Shown here: piece after piece, positions 1 to 5,477 of the stretch
Position numbering within the stretch: position 1 is the first letter of the stretch
How the letters are laid out: each line of letters begins with the position of its first letter
Made by a program: the position numbers and the translations under genes
NCBI GenBank assembly: GCA_938046755.1
Contig: CALIXC010000004.1
Location: 1 to 5,520 of the forward strand
Direction of reading: 5' to 3'
Origin: an uncultured Lautropia sp.
GTDB taxonomy: Bacteria; Pseudomonadota; Gammaproteobacteria; Burkholderiales; Burkholderiaceae_E
Length of the DNA stretch: 5,520 bases
The notes under the pieces: model-generated
Seen by the model: the letters and a program-made list of their open reading frames with translations, nothing else
Database searches by the model: none
What the model was told of the DNA's origin: nothing

Positions 1-5
1 TTTAT

Positions 6-3000
6 TCACCTTCCAGCACCCCCCACCTTCCCTACGTCCCCACCACTGGCTGACACCAGGATGTCTCGGTTGCCGTTACTGGTCATGGTCGAGACGATGC
101 CGGAACGTTCCATCTGTTCCAGGAGGCGGGCGGCGCGGTTGTAGCCGATGCGCAGGTGGCGCTGCACGAGGGAGATGGAGGCGCGGCGGTGTTGCAGGAC
201 GATGGCAACGGCTTGGTCGTACATGGCGTCGCTTTCGCCGTCCATGCCGGCTTCGGCCAAGGTACTGGACAGGCCACCGAAGCCGACGGCGCTGCCGGTG
301 TTGGTCTCTTCGGGGACGCCGCCTTCGAGGATGCCTTCGATGTAGTCGGGCTCGCCGCCGACTTCGCGCCAGCTGGTGACGACCTTGTGGACTTCGTCGT
401 CGGCGACGTAGGCGCCGTGAACGCGCTGGGGCAGGTTGGTGCCGGCGGGCAGGTAGAGCATGTCGCCCTGGCCGAGCAGGGTCTCTGCGCCCATCTGGTC
501 GAGGATGGTGCGGGAGTCGATCTTGGAGGAGACCTGGAAAGCGATGCGAGACGGGATGTTGGCCTTGATGAGGCCGGTGATGACGTCGACGGAGGGCCGC
601 TGGGTGGCCAGGACGAGATGGATGCCGGCGGCGCGGGCTTTCTGGGCCAAGCGGGCGATGAGTTCCTCGATCTTCTTGCCGACGACCATCATGAGGTCGG
701 CCAGTTCGTCGATGACGACGACGATGATGGGCAGTTTGGAGAGCGGCTCAGGCGCGTCCGGGGTGAGCGAGAAAGGGTTGGGAATGAATTCTTCGCGCTT
801 CTCAGCATCGGCGATCTTGGCGTTATAGCCTGCCAGGTTGCGCACACCGAGCTTGCTCATCAGCTTGTAACGGCGCTCCATCTCGCCGACGCACCAGTTC
901 AGGGCGTGACCCGCCTGGCGCATGTCAGTGACGACGGGCGCCAGCAGGTGGGGAATGCCCTCGTAGACGCTCATCTCCAGCATCTTGGGATCGATGAGGA
1001 TCATCCGGACCTGGGAGGGGTCGGCCTTGTAGAGGATGGACATGAGCATGGCGTTGATGCCCACGGATTTGCCGGAGCCGGTGGTGCCGGCCACCAGCAG
1101 GTGAGGCATCTTGGCCAGGTCGGCAACGACGGGGTTGCCGGCGATGTCCTTGCCCAGCGAGACAGTGACGGGGGACTTGGCGTCGACGTAGGCGCGCGAG
1201 CCGATGATCTCGGACAGGCGCACGCCTTGGCGACGGGGGTTGGGCAGCTCCAGCCCCATGAGGTTCTTGCCGGGGATGGTCTCAACGACACGCAGGGAGA
1301 TGACGGAGAGCGACCGGGCCAGGTCCTTGGCCAGATTGACGATCTGGCTGCCCTTGACACCGGTGGCGGGTTCGATCTCGTAGCGAGTGATGACGGGGCC
1401 CGGATAGGCGTGAACGACAGTGGCGGAGATGCCGAAGTCGGAGAGCTTCTTCTCGATGAGGCGCGAGGTGTATTCCAGCGTCTCGGGCGACATCGTCTCG
1501 ACGGTGGCCGGCGGCGCATCCAGCAGCGCCAGGTCGGGCAGCGGGGAGTCTTCACCCTGGTGACGGTACACCGGGGCGGGCTGAGGCTTGCTGATGGTGG
1601 TGCTTTCGCGCACGGGTTCGCGCTGGACACCCACGGTCTGGCCGACGTAGGCGGTGCCATGCGGGGCGCTTCCATGCGAAACGTTCCCGGTAGCCGCGTG
1701 GCTGGCACCGGCAGGCTGCACTACGCCTTCCGATCCGCGCACCAAGGAGGCAGGACGTGGCTCATGCCATGCCGCACCTCCGGTGGCGCTGCGCGAAACA
1801 GGCATGTCGGGATCGTCATCCAGCCCGGGCTCGCCAAAACCGGCAATGGTGGGCTCGACGGCGCCGTGGCGATCCGCAATACCTTCCCAACCGCCGGAGA
1901 CAGCGTCCTTGGCGGCACCGGCGACGCGACTGAGAAGGCCGCCGAACAGGCCCCCGCGGGTCGGGGTTTCCTCAGCATCCGCCGCGTTGGCAGGGTTGTT
2001 GCTTCCCGGGGTGCCGCCATTGGCATCACCCTTATGGCCGGAAGTCGCCGTACCCTGTCCCCCCTGAGCACGCCCTGGGACAAGGTCATCCATGACGGAC
2101 GAGGAAGTACCCTCGGCCAGGCCAGCGCGATCGAGGAAGGCGCCACGGGCTGAGGATGCGGCGGCCGTACTGCCGACCTGGTCATCGGGGCTGCCGACCT
2201 GGTCATCGGGGCTGCCGACCTGGTCATCGGGGCTGCCGGCGTGGGCCATGTAGCCGGCATCGCGGCTGCTGCGCCCTGCCCTGCGACCCTGCGTCGGCAG
2301 GGTGTTGTCATCCAGATAGATGTCGTCTTCGTCGGGTTCGTCCGCGCTGGCGGTGCTGCCCTGGGTCAGTCGGGCGGGACGGATCAGCGGCGCACCGCTC
2401 TCGTCACCGTCCAGGTCCATAGGCGCACGTCCCAGCAGGGTACCCCGCTGACGGGCCGCACGCGCACCGGCCTGACGATCGGCGCGGGCTACCAGTTTCT
2501 GACGGATGTAGTCGACACTGCCTTCCAGCACGGCGCCAGTGCGCTCGAAGAAGGACATCCAGGAAACGCCCGTGGCCAGGCTGAAACCGATAGCGATGAG
2601 CAGCAGAAGCGCCAGCGTGCCGCCGACGGCGCCGAGCATGATGTGGACGGGACCGGAGACCAGTGCTCCCAGCAGGCCCCCGGGGGCCAGTGGCAGGTCG
2701 GCGTTCAGGTTGTAGAGACGCGAGCCTTCGAGGGCACTGCAACCGACCAACAGCAGGATGAAGCCGATCCAGCGTTCCCAGGCAAAGCGGGCAGGCGGTA
2801 GTGCATCCGGGGCATCGGCGCTCTGGCCAGCAGTGCGGCTGCGGCCAGCCGGCTTGGCATCGGCCAGTGGCAGCGTGCGCGCCAGATGGGCTTCCTGGTG
2901 CAGGCGCCGGTAGCTGGCCAGCACCCGCAGCATGAGGAAGAACGAGAACAGGTAGGCCGAGAGCCCGAACAGGTACAGGATGAGGTCGGCAAACCAGGCT

Positions 3001-3224
3001 CCGATGCGCCCACCCAGGTTGTGAACCTGGCGGGTGGTAACAGCGTGCGACCAGCCCGGATCGACCGGGTTGTAGCTGAGCAGGATGAGAAAGAGAAAGA
3101 TGGCAAGAAAGCACAGGATGATCCAGCGGGCTTCCCGCAACAGGCGGATGGCCCGCCCGGAAAGCCCGATGTGCCGACTGGCCCAGTGTTCATTGGCGGT
3201 TGCCTGAGCTGCGCTGCGCGCCAT
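6..3224 (-). CDS. ftsK: DNA translocase FtsK (cell division / chromosome segregation), long-linker form
   Basis: Septum-anchored, ATP-driven double-stranded DNA pump. In the known family it moves chromosome termini through the closing septum and activates XerCD recombination at dif. Visible in the 1072-residue protein: four hydrophobic segments (about 34-51, 77-103, 152-165, 196-218) forming the membrane domain; a Gly/Ala/Ser/Asp/Pro-rich linker (about 245-565); an alpha-domain stretch (about 575-670); a RecA-type motor with Walker A GTTGSGKS (713-720) and Walker B IIVVVIDE (833-840); the signature LATQRPSVDVITGLIKANIP (872-891); and a C-terminal winged-helix gamma domain (about 1000-1058, around HLRIGYNRAARLLEQMERSG) that reads orientation sequences. 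The ATG at 3224 is preceded by GGAGGA with 10-nt spacing. The stop is TGA at 6-8. The gene is intact. By recollection many betaproteobacterial FtsK proteins are shorter (roughly 770-850 residues), the excess here being linker. In relatives lolA often follows on this strand, but only 5 bp remain in the window. Confidence 0.97.
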   Translation of the reverse strand: MARSAAQATANEHWASRHIGLSGRAIRLLREARWIILCFLAIFLFLILLSYNPVDPGWSHAVTTRQVHNLGGRIGAWFADLILYLFGLSAYLFSFFLMLRVLASYRRLHQEAHLARTLPLADAKPAGRSRTAGQSADAPDALPPARFAWERWIGFILLLVGCSALEGSRLYNLNADLPLAPGGLLGALVSGPVHIMLGAVGGTLALLLLIAIGFSLATGVSWMSFFERTGAVLEGSVDYIRQKLVARADRQAGARAARQRGTLLGRAPMDLDGDESGAPLIRPARLTQGSTASADEPDEDDIYLDDNTLPTQGRRAGRSSRDAGYMAHAGSPDDQVGSPDDQVGSPDDQVGSTAAASSARGAFLDRAGLAEGTSSSVMDDLVPGRAQGGQGTATSGHKGDANGGTPGSNNPANAADAEETPTRGGLFGGLLSRVAGAAKDAVSGGWEGIADRHGAVEPTIAGFGEPGLDDDPDMPVSRSATGGAAWHEPRPASLVRGSEGVVQPAGASHAATGNVSHGSAPHGTAYVGQTVGVQREPVRESTTISKPQPAPVYRHQGEDSPLPDLALLDAPPATVETMSPETLEYTSRLIEKKLSDFGISATVVHAYPGPVITRYEIEPATGVKGSQIVNLAKDLARSLSVISLRVVETIPGKNLMGLELPNPRRQGVRLSEIIGSRAYVDAKSPVTVSLGKDIAGNPVVADLAKMPHLLVAGTTGSGKSVGINAMLMSILYKADPSQVRMILIDPKMLEMSVYEGIPHLLAPVVTDMRQAGHALNWCVGEMERRYKLMSKLGVRNLAGYNAKIADAEKREEFIPNPFSLTPDAPEPLSKLPIIVVVIDELADLMMVVGKKIEELIARLAQKARAAGIHLVLATQRPSVDVITGLIKANIPSRIAFQVSSKIDSRTILDQMGAETLLGQGDMLYLPAGTNLPQRVHGAYVADDEVHKVVTSWREVGGEPDYIEGILEGGVPEETNTGSAVGFGGLSSTLAEAGMDGESDAMYDQAVAIVLQHRRASISLVQRHLRIGYNRAARLLEQMERSGIVSTMTSNGNRDILVSASGGDVGKVGGAGR
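2170..2238. repeat. 21-bp in-frame tandem repeat inside the ftsK linker
   Basis: Three perfect copies of a 21-bp unit (2170-2190, 2191-2211, 2212-2232) are followed by 6 matching bases of a fourth. The length is a multiple of three, so the ftsK frame is kept, and the repeat encodes three copies of GSPDDQV (residues 330-350). The copies are identical at every base, synonymous positions included, which points to recent duplication by slippage or unequal crossing-over rather than selection on an old protein repeat. The array lies in the disordered linker, where length change is probably tolerated. Confidence 0.95.
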
Positions 3225-3234
3225 CGTTCCCTTG

Positions 3235-3240
3235 TCCTCC
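3235..3240 (-). promoter_or_regulatory. Shine-Dalgarno of ftsK
   Basis: On the minus strand the hexamer GGAGGA lies 10 nt before the ATG at 3224-3222. This supports that ATG as the ftsK start, giving the short cytoplasmic N-terminus ahead of the first membrane segment that is usual in this family. Confidence 0.8.
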
Positions 3241-3260
3241 GGAAGTTGGGTGGAACCCTG

Positions 3261-3291
3261 ATCATACCGCCTTGGCCGGGGGCGGGACGAA
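3261..3291 (-). promoter_or_regulatory. Candidate sigma70-type promoter of ftsK (weak)
   Basis: The minus strand carries TATGAT (3266-3261), a 5/6 match to the -10 consensus, about 36 bp before the ftsK start codon. No good -35 box is present: the nearest candidate, TTCGTC (3291-3286), matches poorly and sits at a long 19-bp spacing. The position between the terminator-like hairpin and the ftsK ribosome-binding site makes it the best candidate in this gap, but transcription could also arrive from upstream. Confidence 0.35.
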
Positions 3292-3347
3292 TCCTCCGGG
3301 GGTTTCGGTCGTGTGTGAGGTGCTGCTTTTACTGGCAGGCCGTCATG

Positions 3348-3380
3348 AAAGCTGCCCGGCGGGTGATGACGCCGGACAGC
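3348..3380 (-). terminator. Terminator-like GC-rich hairpin after the Crp-like gene
   Basis: Arms 3351-3361 and 3370-3380 form an 11-bp stem around an 8-nt loop. The one non-Watson-Crick position (3355 against 3376) is a C-A mismatch in plus-strand RNA but a G-U pair in minus-strand RNA, so the stem is complete only for transcripts coming from the regulator at 3482-4156. In that direction it is followed by UUUC, a very short U tract. It could be a weak intrinsic terminator or a 3'-end stabilising stem about 100 nt beyond the regulator's stop. Confidence 0.5.
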
Positions 3381-3403
3381 CAGGTCAGTGCGTCGCGACG
3401 GAT

Positions 3404-3468
3404 GCAGGTCTGGCAGCCGAGCAGGATCACTGCAGAGGGAAGTTTTCCAGCGAGCTGCCAGACCGTGC
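3404..3468. repeat. Inverted repeat with 11-bp perfect arms, 3' of the Crp-like gene
   Basis: GGTCTGGCAGC at 3407-3417 is matched exactly by its reverse complement at 3454-3464, with 36 nt between. If base 3465 is bulged out, three further pairs (3404-3406 with 3466-3468) extend the stem to 14. It begins 13 bp beyond the regulator's stop codon, in noncoding DNA. There is no U tract after the stem on either strand, so it is not a standard intrinsic terminator. The role is unknown; a 3'-UTR structure or a protein-binding site are options. Confidence 0.7.
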
Positions 3469-3481
3469 TTTCAAGATTCCA

Positions 3482-4156
3482 TCAAGCCAGATAGCTGCTG
3501 AGTTTCTCGCGCAGCAGCACCTTGCCCTCGGGCAGCGGCACGATGTAGCCCTCGGTTTCCAGACCCTTCATAACGCGCGAGACCATCTCGCGGGAGGCAC
3601 CGATCATCTTGGCGATCTCCTGGCGCGGCAGACGGCTGCGGATCATGCGCTCTTCGCCGACCTTCTCGGACATGTCCAGCAGTACGCGGGCGACGCGGCC
3701 GTAGACATCCAACAGCGCCAGCGTCTCGATCTTCTTGTCGGCCTCGCGCAGGCGGCGCACCAGGCCGGCCATAATGCGCAGGGACATCTCGGGGCTGGAG
3801 AGCATCATCGACTTGAAGCTCTCCTTGTTGATGGCCATGAAGTCACTGGTGTCGATGGTGATGACGCTGGCCGAGCGGGGCGAATCGTCGATCAGGCTCA
3901 TTTCGCCGAAGCACTCGCCCGGGCCGATGACGGCCAGGATGACTTCCTTGCCTTCGGTGTCGGAACGCTGCACCTTGGCACGGCCCGACAGCAGGATGTA
4001 GAGTGACTGCGAGGGCTCGCCTTCGGTGACGATGACCCGGCCCCGGGGGAAGTTGCGGCGGACACTGCCGGCGGCCAGACGCTCGATCTGCTGCTCAGTC
4101 AGGCCGGAAAACAGCGGTACCCGCCGCAGGAATGCAATGTTCTGCTCTTGTGACAT
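3482..4156 (-). CDS. Crp/Fnr-family transcriptional regulator (Crp-like, no Fe-S cysteines)
   Basis: A 224-residue DNA-binding transcription factor. The N-terminal cyclic-nucleotide-binding-type beta-barrel (about 13-125) carries FGEMSL (83-88) and PRSA (93-96), the family's phosphate-binding cassette. A long dimerisation helix follows (about 125-160, with the family-typical LALLDVYGRVARVLL at 146-160), then a C-terminal helix-turn-helix (about 177-203). The recognition helix ASREMVSRVMKGL keeps the R-E-x-x-x-R spacing (R189, E190, R194) that in E. coli CRP contacts TGTGA half-sites. Only one cysteine is present (C82), so it is not an oxygen-sensing Fnr with a four-cysteine cluster. The positions equivalent to CRP T127/S128 are A139/D140, so cAMP binding is doubtful. 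The ATG at 4156 is the first in frame, but its ribosome-binding site is weak (GAGAA). It is divergent from trxB and upstream of ftsK on the same strand, with a terminator-like hairpin between. Its effector and targets cannot be read from sequence. Confidence 0.93.
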   Translation of the reverse strand: MSQEQNIAFLRRVPLFSGLTEQQIERLAAGSVRRNFPRGRVIVTEGEPSQSLYILLSGRAKVQRSDTEGKEVILAVIGPGECFGEMSLIDDSPRSASVITIDTSDFMAINKESFKSMMLSSPEMSLRIMAGLVRRLREADKKIETLALLDVYGRVARVLLDMSEKVGEERMIRSRLPRQEIAKMIGASREMVSRVMKGLETEGYIVPLPEGKVLLREKLSSYLA

Positions 4157-4233
4157 GCCAGTTCTCGATGGTTCCAGGTGGTCGGGTGTTCCGGAAAGGC
4201 GTCATGGATGTGCTGCGCCACCGATCCGGCAGC

Positions 4234-4247
4234 GACAGGGACCTGTC
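4234..4247. promoter_or_regulatory. Compact dyad in the divergent intergenic region
   Basis: GACAGG and CCTGTC form a perfect 6-bp inverted repeat with a 2-bp centre. It lies about 78 bp upstream of the Crp-like start codon and about 72 bp upstream of the trxB -10 box. The loop is too small for an RNA hairpin, so a DNA-binding dimer site is the better reading. It does not match the TGTGA-N6-TCACA geometry expected for a Crp-type protein. GC-rich DNA yields such dyads by chance. Confidence 0.25.
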
Positions 4248-4294
4248 CGGAATGCCCCCTGGATGTATGAAAGTTGAAAACGACGACCTTCGCC

Positions 4295-4324
4295 TTCAGG
4301 TACATGCCGATAGCTTCTTATAAT
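4295..4324 (+). promoter_or_regulatory. Candidate trxB promoter with consensus -10 box
   Basis: A perfect TATAAT (4319-4324) stands out in otherwise GC-rich DNA. The best -35 candidate is TTCAGG (4295-4300), weak at 3/6, with an 18-bp spacer. Transcription would start near 4331 and give a leader of about 95 nt before the trxB ATG. No activator site (for example of OxyR type) could be recognised with confidence. The same AT-rich core reads TATAAG on the minus strand (4322-4317), but no matching -35 is seen there, so the promoter of the divergent regulator remains unlocated. Confidence 0.6.
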
Positions 4325-4332
4325 TCCCGTCC

Positions 4333-4388
4333 GGCGGTCGATGGGTCCGACACCTACGGCCTTCTGGCCGCCTAGTGGTTGTTTTTTT
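4333..4388 (+). promoter_or_regulatory. Structured trxB leader: hairpin(s) followed by a T7 run
   Basis: CGGCC (4357-4361) pairs with GGCCG (4366-4370) across a TTCT loop. An alternative long-range pairing of GGCGG (4333-4337) with CCGCC (4368-4372) would compete with it, and GTCG/CGAC (4337-4340, 4348-4351) could form a small stem between. A run of seven T (4382-4388) begins 11 nt after the stem and ends 22 nt before the Shine-Dalgarno. The gap is too long for a normal intrinsic terminator. No known riboswitch consensus was recognised. Confidence 0.35.
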
Positions 4389-4410
4389 GGAATTTCTGCA
4401 ACGTTCAGCC

Positions 4411-4416
4411 AAGGAG
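4411..4416 (+). promoter_or_regulatory. Shine-Dalgarno of trxB, deciding the start
   Basis: AAGGAG lies 9 nt before the ATG at 4426. The frame is open upstream to a GTG at 4375, which would add 17 residues. That GTG has no ribosome-binding site, and the added residues would precede the normal N-terminus of this enzyme family, so 4426 is the preferred start. Confidence 0.9.
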
Positions 4417-4425
4417 AGCCTTTCG

Positions 4426-5379
4426 ATGAGCGCCCCACGTCATACCCGCCTGCTGATCCTAGGCTCCGGCCCGGCCGGCTACACTGCCGCCATCTATGCG
4501 GCGCGCGCCAACCTGAAGCCGCTGCTGGTCACCGGCCTGATCCAAGGAGGACAGCTGACCACGACGACCGAGGTGGACAACTGGCCTGCCGACGTGAACG
4601 GGGTCCAGGGCCCGGAGCTGATGGCGCGCTTTCAGGCCCACGCCGAGCGCTTCGAGGCCGAACTCGTCTTCGATCACATCAACAAGGCCGACCTGTCGCA
4701 GCGTCCTTTCATGCTGACGGGAGACAGCGGCACCTACACGTGCGACGCGCTGATCATCGCCACCGGTGCCTCGGCACGCTATCTAGGCCTGGAGTCCGAG
4801 ACAGCCTTTGCCGGTAAGGGCGTCTCGGCCTGCGCCACCTGTGACGGCTTCTTCTACCGCAACCAGGAAGTGGCCGTGATCGGCGGCGGCAACACGGCTG
4901 TGGAAGAGGCGCTTTACCTGAGCAACATCGCCAGCCGCGTGACGGTGGTGCACCGGCGTGACCGGCTGCGTGCCGAGCCGATCATGATCGATCGGCTGAT
5001 GGAGAAGGAAGCCGAGGGCAAGGTGCGCATGCTGTGGGACAGCGAGCTGCAGGAAGTGCTGGGTGATGCCAGCGGCGTGACCGGCATGCGCGTCAAGAAC
5101 AAGAAGACCGGCGAGGAAAGCACGGTGCCGCTCACCGGGGTGTTCATCGCCATCGGCCACACGCCCAACAGCGAGCTGTTCACGGGCCAGCTGGAAATGA
5201 ACAACGGCTACATCTGCACGCGCAGTGGCCTGGACGGCAATGCCACGGCCACCAGCGTGCCTGGCGTGTTCGCCGCCGGCGACGTGCAGGACCACATCTA
5301 TCGGCAGGCCATCACCAGTGCAGCCACGGGCTGCATGGCAGCGCTGGATGCCCAGCGCTACCTGGAGGGCCAGGACTGA
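4426..5379 (+). CDS. trxB: Thioredoxin-disulfide reductase (NADPH)
   Basis: Cytoplasmic FAD flavoenzyme that passes electrons from NADPH to thioredoxin and thereby supports ribonucleotide reduction, protein disulfide reduction and peroxide defence. The 317-residue product has the usual length of the low-molecular-weight bacterial form. In order: the FAD-binding GSGPAGYTAA (13-22); GGQLTTTTEVDNWP (41-54); the redox-active pair CATC (C136, C139) followed by DGFF; the NADPH-binding GGGNTAVEEA (153-162); HRRDRLRA (176-183), whose arginines favour NADPH over NADH; and the second FAD motif FAAGDVQD (282-289), followed by the QAITSAATGCMAA region (294-306). All key residues are present and the gene is intact. 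It is divergent from the Crp-like gene, with its own consensus -10 and a good Shine-Dalgarno. Its TGA overlaps the ATG of the next frame, suggesting translational coupling. A nearby thioredoxin gene is not seen. Confidence 0.97.
   Translation: MSAPRHTRLLILGSGPAGYTAAIYAARANLKPLLVTGLIQGGQLTTTTEVDNWPADVNGVQGPELMARFQAHAERFEAELVFDHINKADLSQRPFMLTGDSGTYTCDALIIATGASARYLGLESETAFAGKGVSACATCDGFFYRNQEVAVIGGGNTAVEEALYLSNIASRVTVVHRRDRLRAEPIMIDRLMEKEAEGKVRMLWDSELQEVLGDASGVTGMRVKNKKTGEESTVPLTGVFIAIGHTPNSELFTGQLEMNNGYICTRSGLDGNATATSVPGVFAAGDVQDHIYRQAITSAATGCMAALDAQRYLEGQD
5364..5369 (+). promoter_or_regulatory. Shine-Dalgarno inside trxB for the downstream frame
   Basis: GGAGGG within the last codons of trxB lies 9 nt before the ATG at 5379, which itself overlaps the trxB stop (TGATG arrangement). 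The spacing and strength support real translation initiation there, coupled to trxB. Confidence 0.7.
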
Positions 5380-5477
5380 TGCCGATCCGGCTGCGGCTGG
5401 AAGACCTAGGCAGGCTGGCGGGCGAGATGAAGGCTCGGGCCGCCGCCAAGAAGGCACGGCAGGCGGTGACGTCCTGA
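5379..5477 (+). pseudogene. Short coupled frame, possible N-terminus of an Smr-domain protein with early stop
   Basis: A 32-codon frame starts at an ATG overlapping the trxB stop, with a strong Shine-Dalgarno. It encodes a basic, helical-looking peptide beginning MPIRLRLEDLGRLAGEMKAR. From memory, betaproteobacterial Smr-domain (MutS2-type small endonuclease) proteins often follow trxB and begin with a similar pattern (I-x-L-x-D-L-x-x-L, then a Lys/Ala/Arg-rich helix), but I could not verify this by alignment. The frame ends at TGA 5475-5477. A different forward frame (codons beginning at 5453) is open from within this region to the window end and reads GDVLTADSLATAATAVRG, so a one-base deletion, real or from sequencing, could have split a longer gene. 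Alternatively this is a genuine small protein, or the coincidence of a good start with a short frame. Nothing of the catalytic Smr domain lies within the window. Confidence 0.4.

Noticed and set aside
156..2153. A 665-codon plus-strand open frame antisense to ftsK
   Set aside because: It is exactly codon-aligned with ftsK, so its stops could come only from TTA, CTA or TCA codons in ftsK, which are rare in GC-rich genes. It ends precisely where ftsK uses a TCA serine codon (residue 358). The ftsK reading is a full, recognisable protein, so this is a shadow.
2274..2281. Match to the E. coli FtsK-orienting sequence (GGGNAGGG, minus strand)
   Set aside because: A single match in 5.5 kb of GC-rich sequence is expected by chance, and the exact motif used in this organism is not known.
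3200..4006. A 268-codon plus-strand open frame opposite the Crp-like gene
   Set aside because: It overlaps the ftsK start, the noncoding gap and most of the regulator on the opposite strand, and its low-complexity translation has no recognisable domain. It is a shadow of GC-rich coding DNA.
4149..4153. TGTGA, a Crp half-site, at the start of the Crp-like gene
   Set aside because: It is part of the first codons of the gene, and no TCACA partner lies at the required 6-bp spacing.
3482..4156. Identification as an oxygen-sensing Fnr (Btr-type) regulator
   Set aside because: The N-terminus has no cysteine cluster, and only one cysteine (C82) occurs in the whole protein, so a [4Fe-4S] sensor is not possible.
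4189..4196. 8-bp palindrome TTCCGGAA upstream of the Crp-like gene
   Set aside because: A short palindrome of this composition occurs by chance in GC-rich DNA, and nothing around it supports a binding site.
4375..4425. N-terminal extension of TrxB from the GTG at 4375
   Set aside because: No ribosome-binding site precedes it, it overlaps the T run of the leader, and the ATG at 4426 has AAGGAG at ideal spacing and gives the family-typical N-terminus.
4783..5457. A 224-codon minus-strand open frame opposite trxB
   Set aside because: It is antisense to the conserved C-terminal two-thirds of TrxB, with a His/Ala/Gly-rich translation and no convincing start signals.
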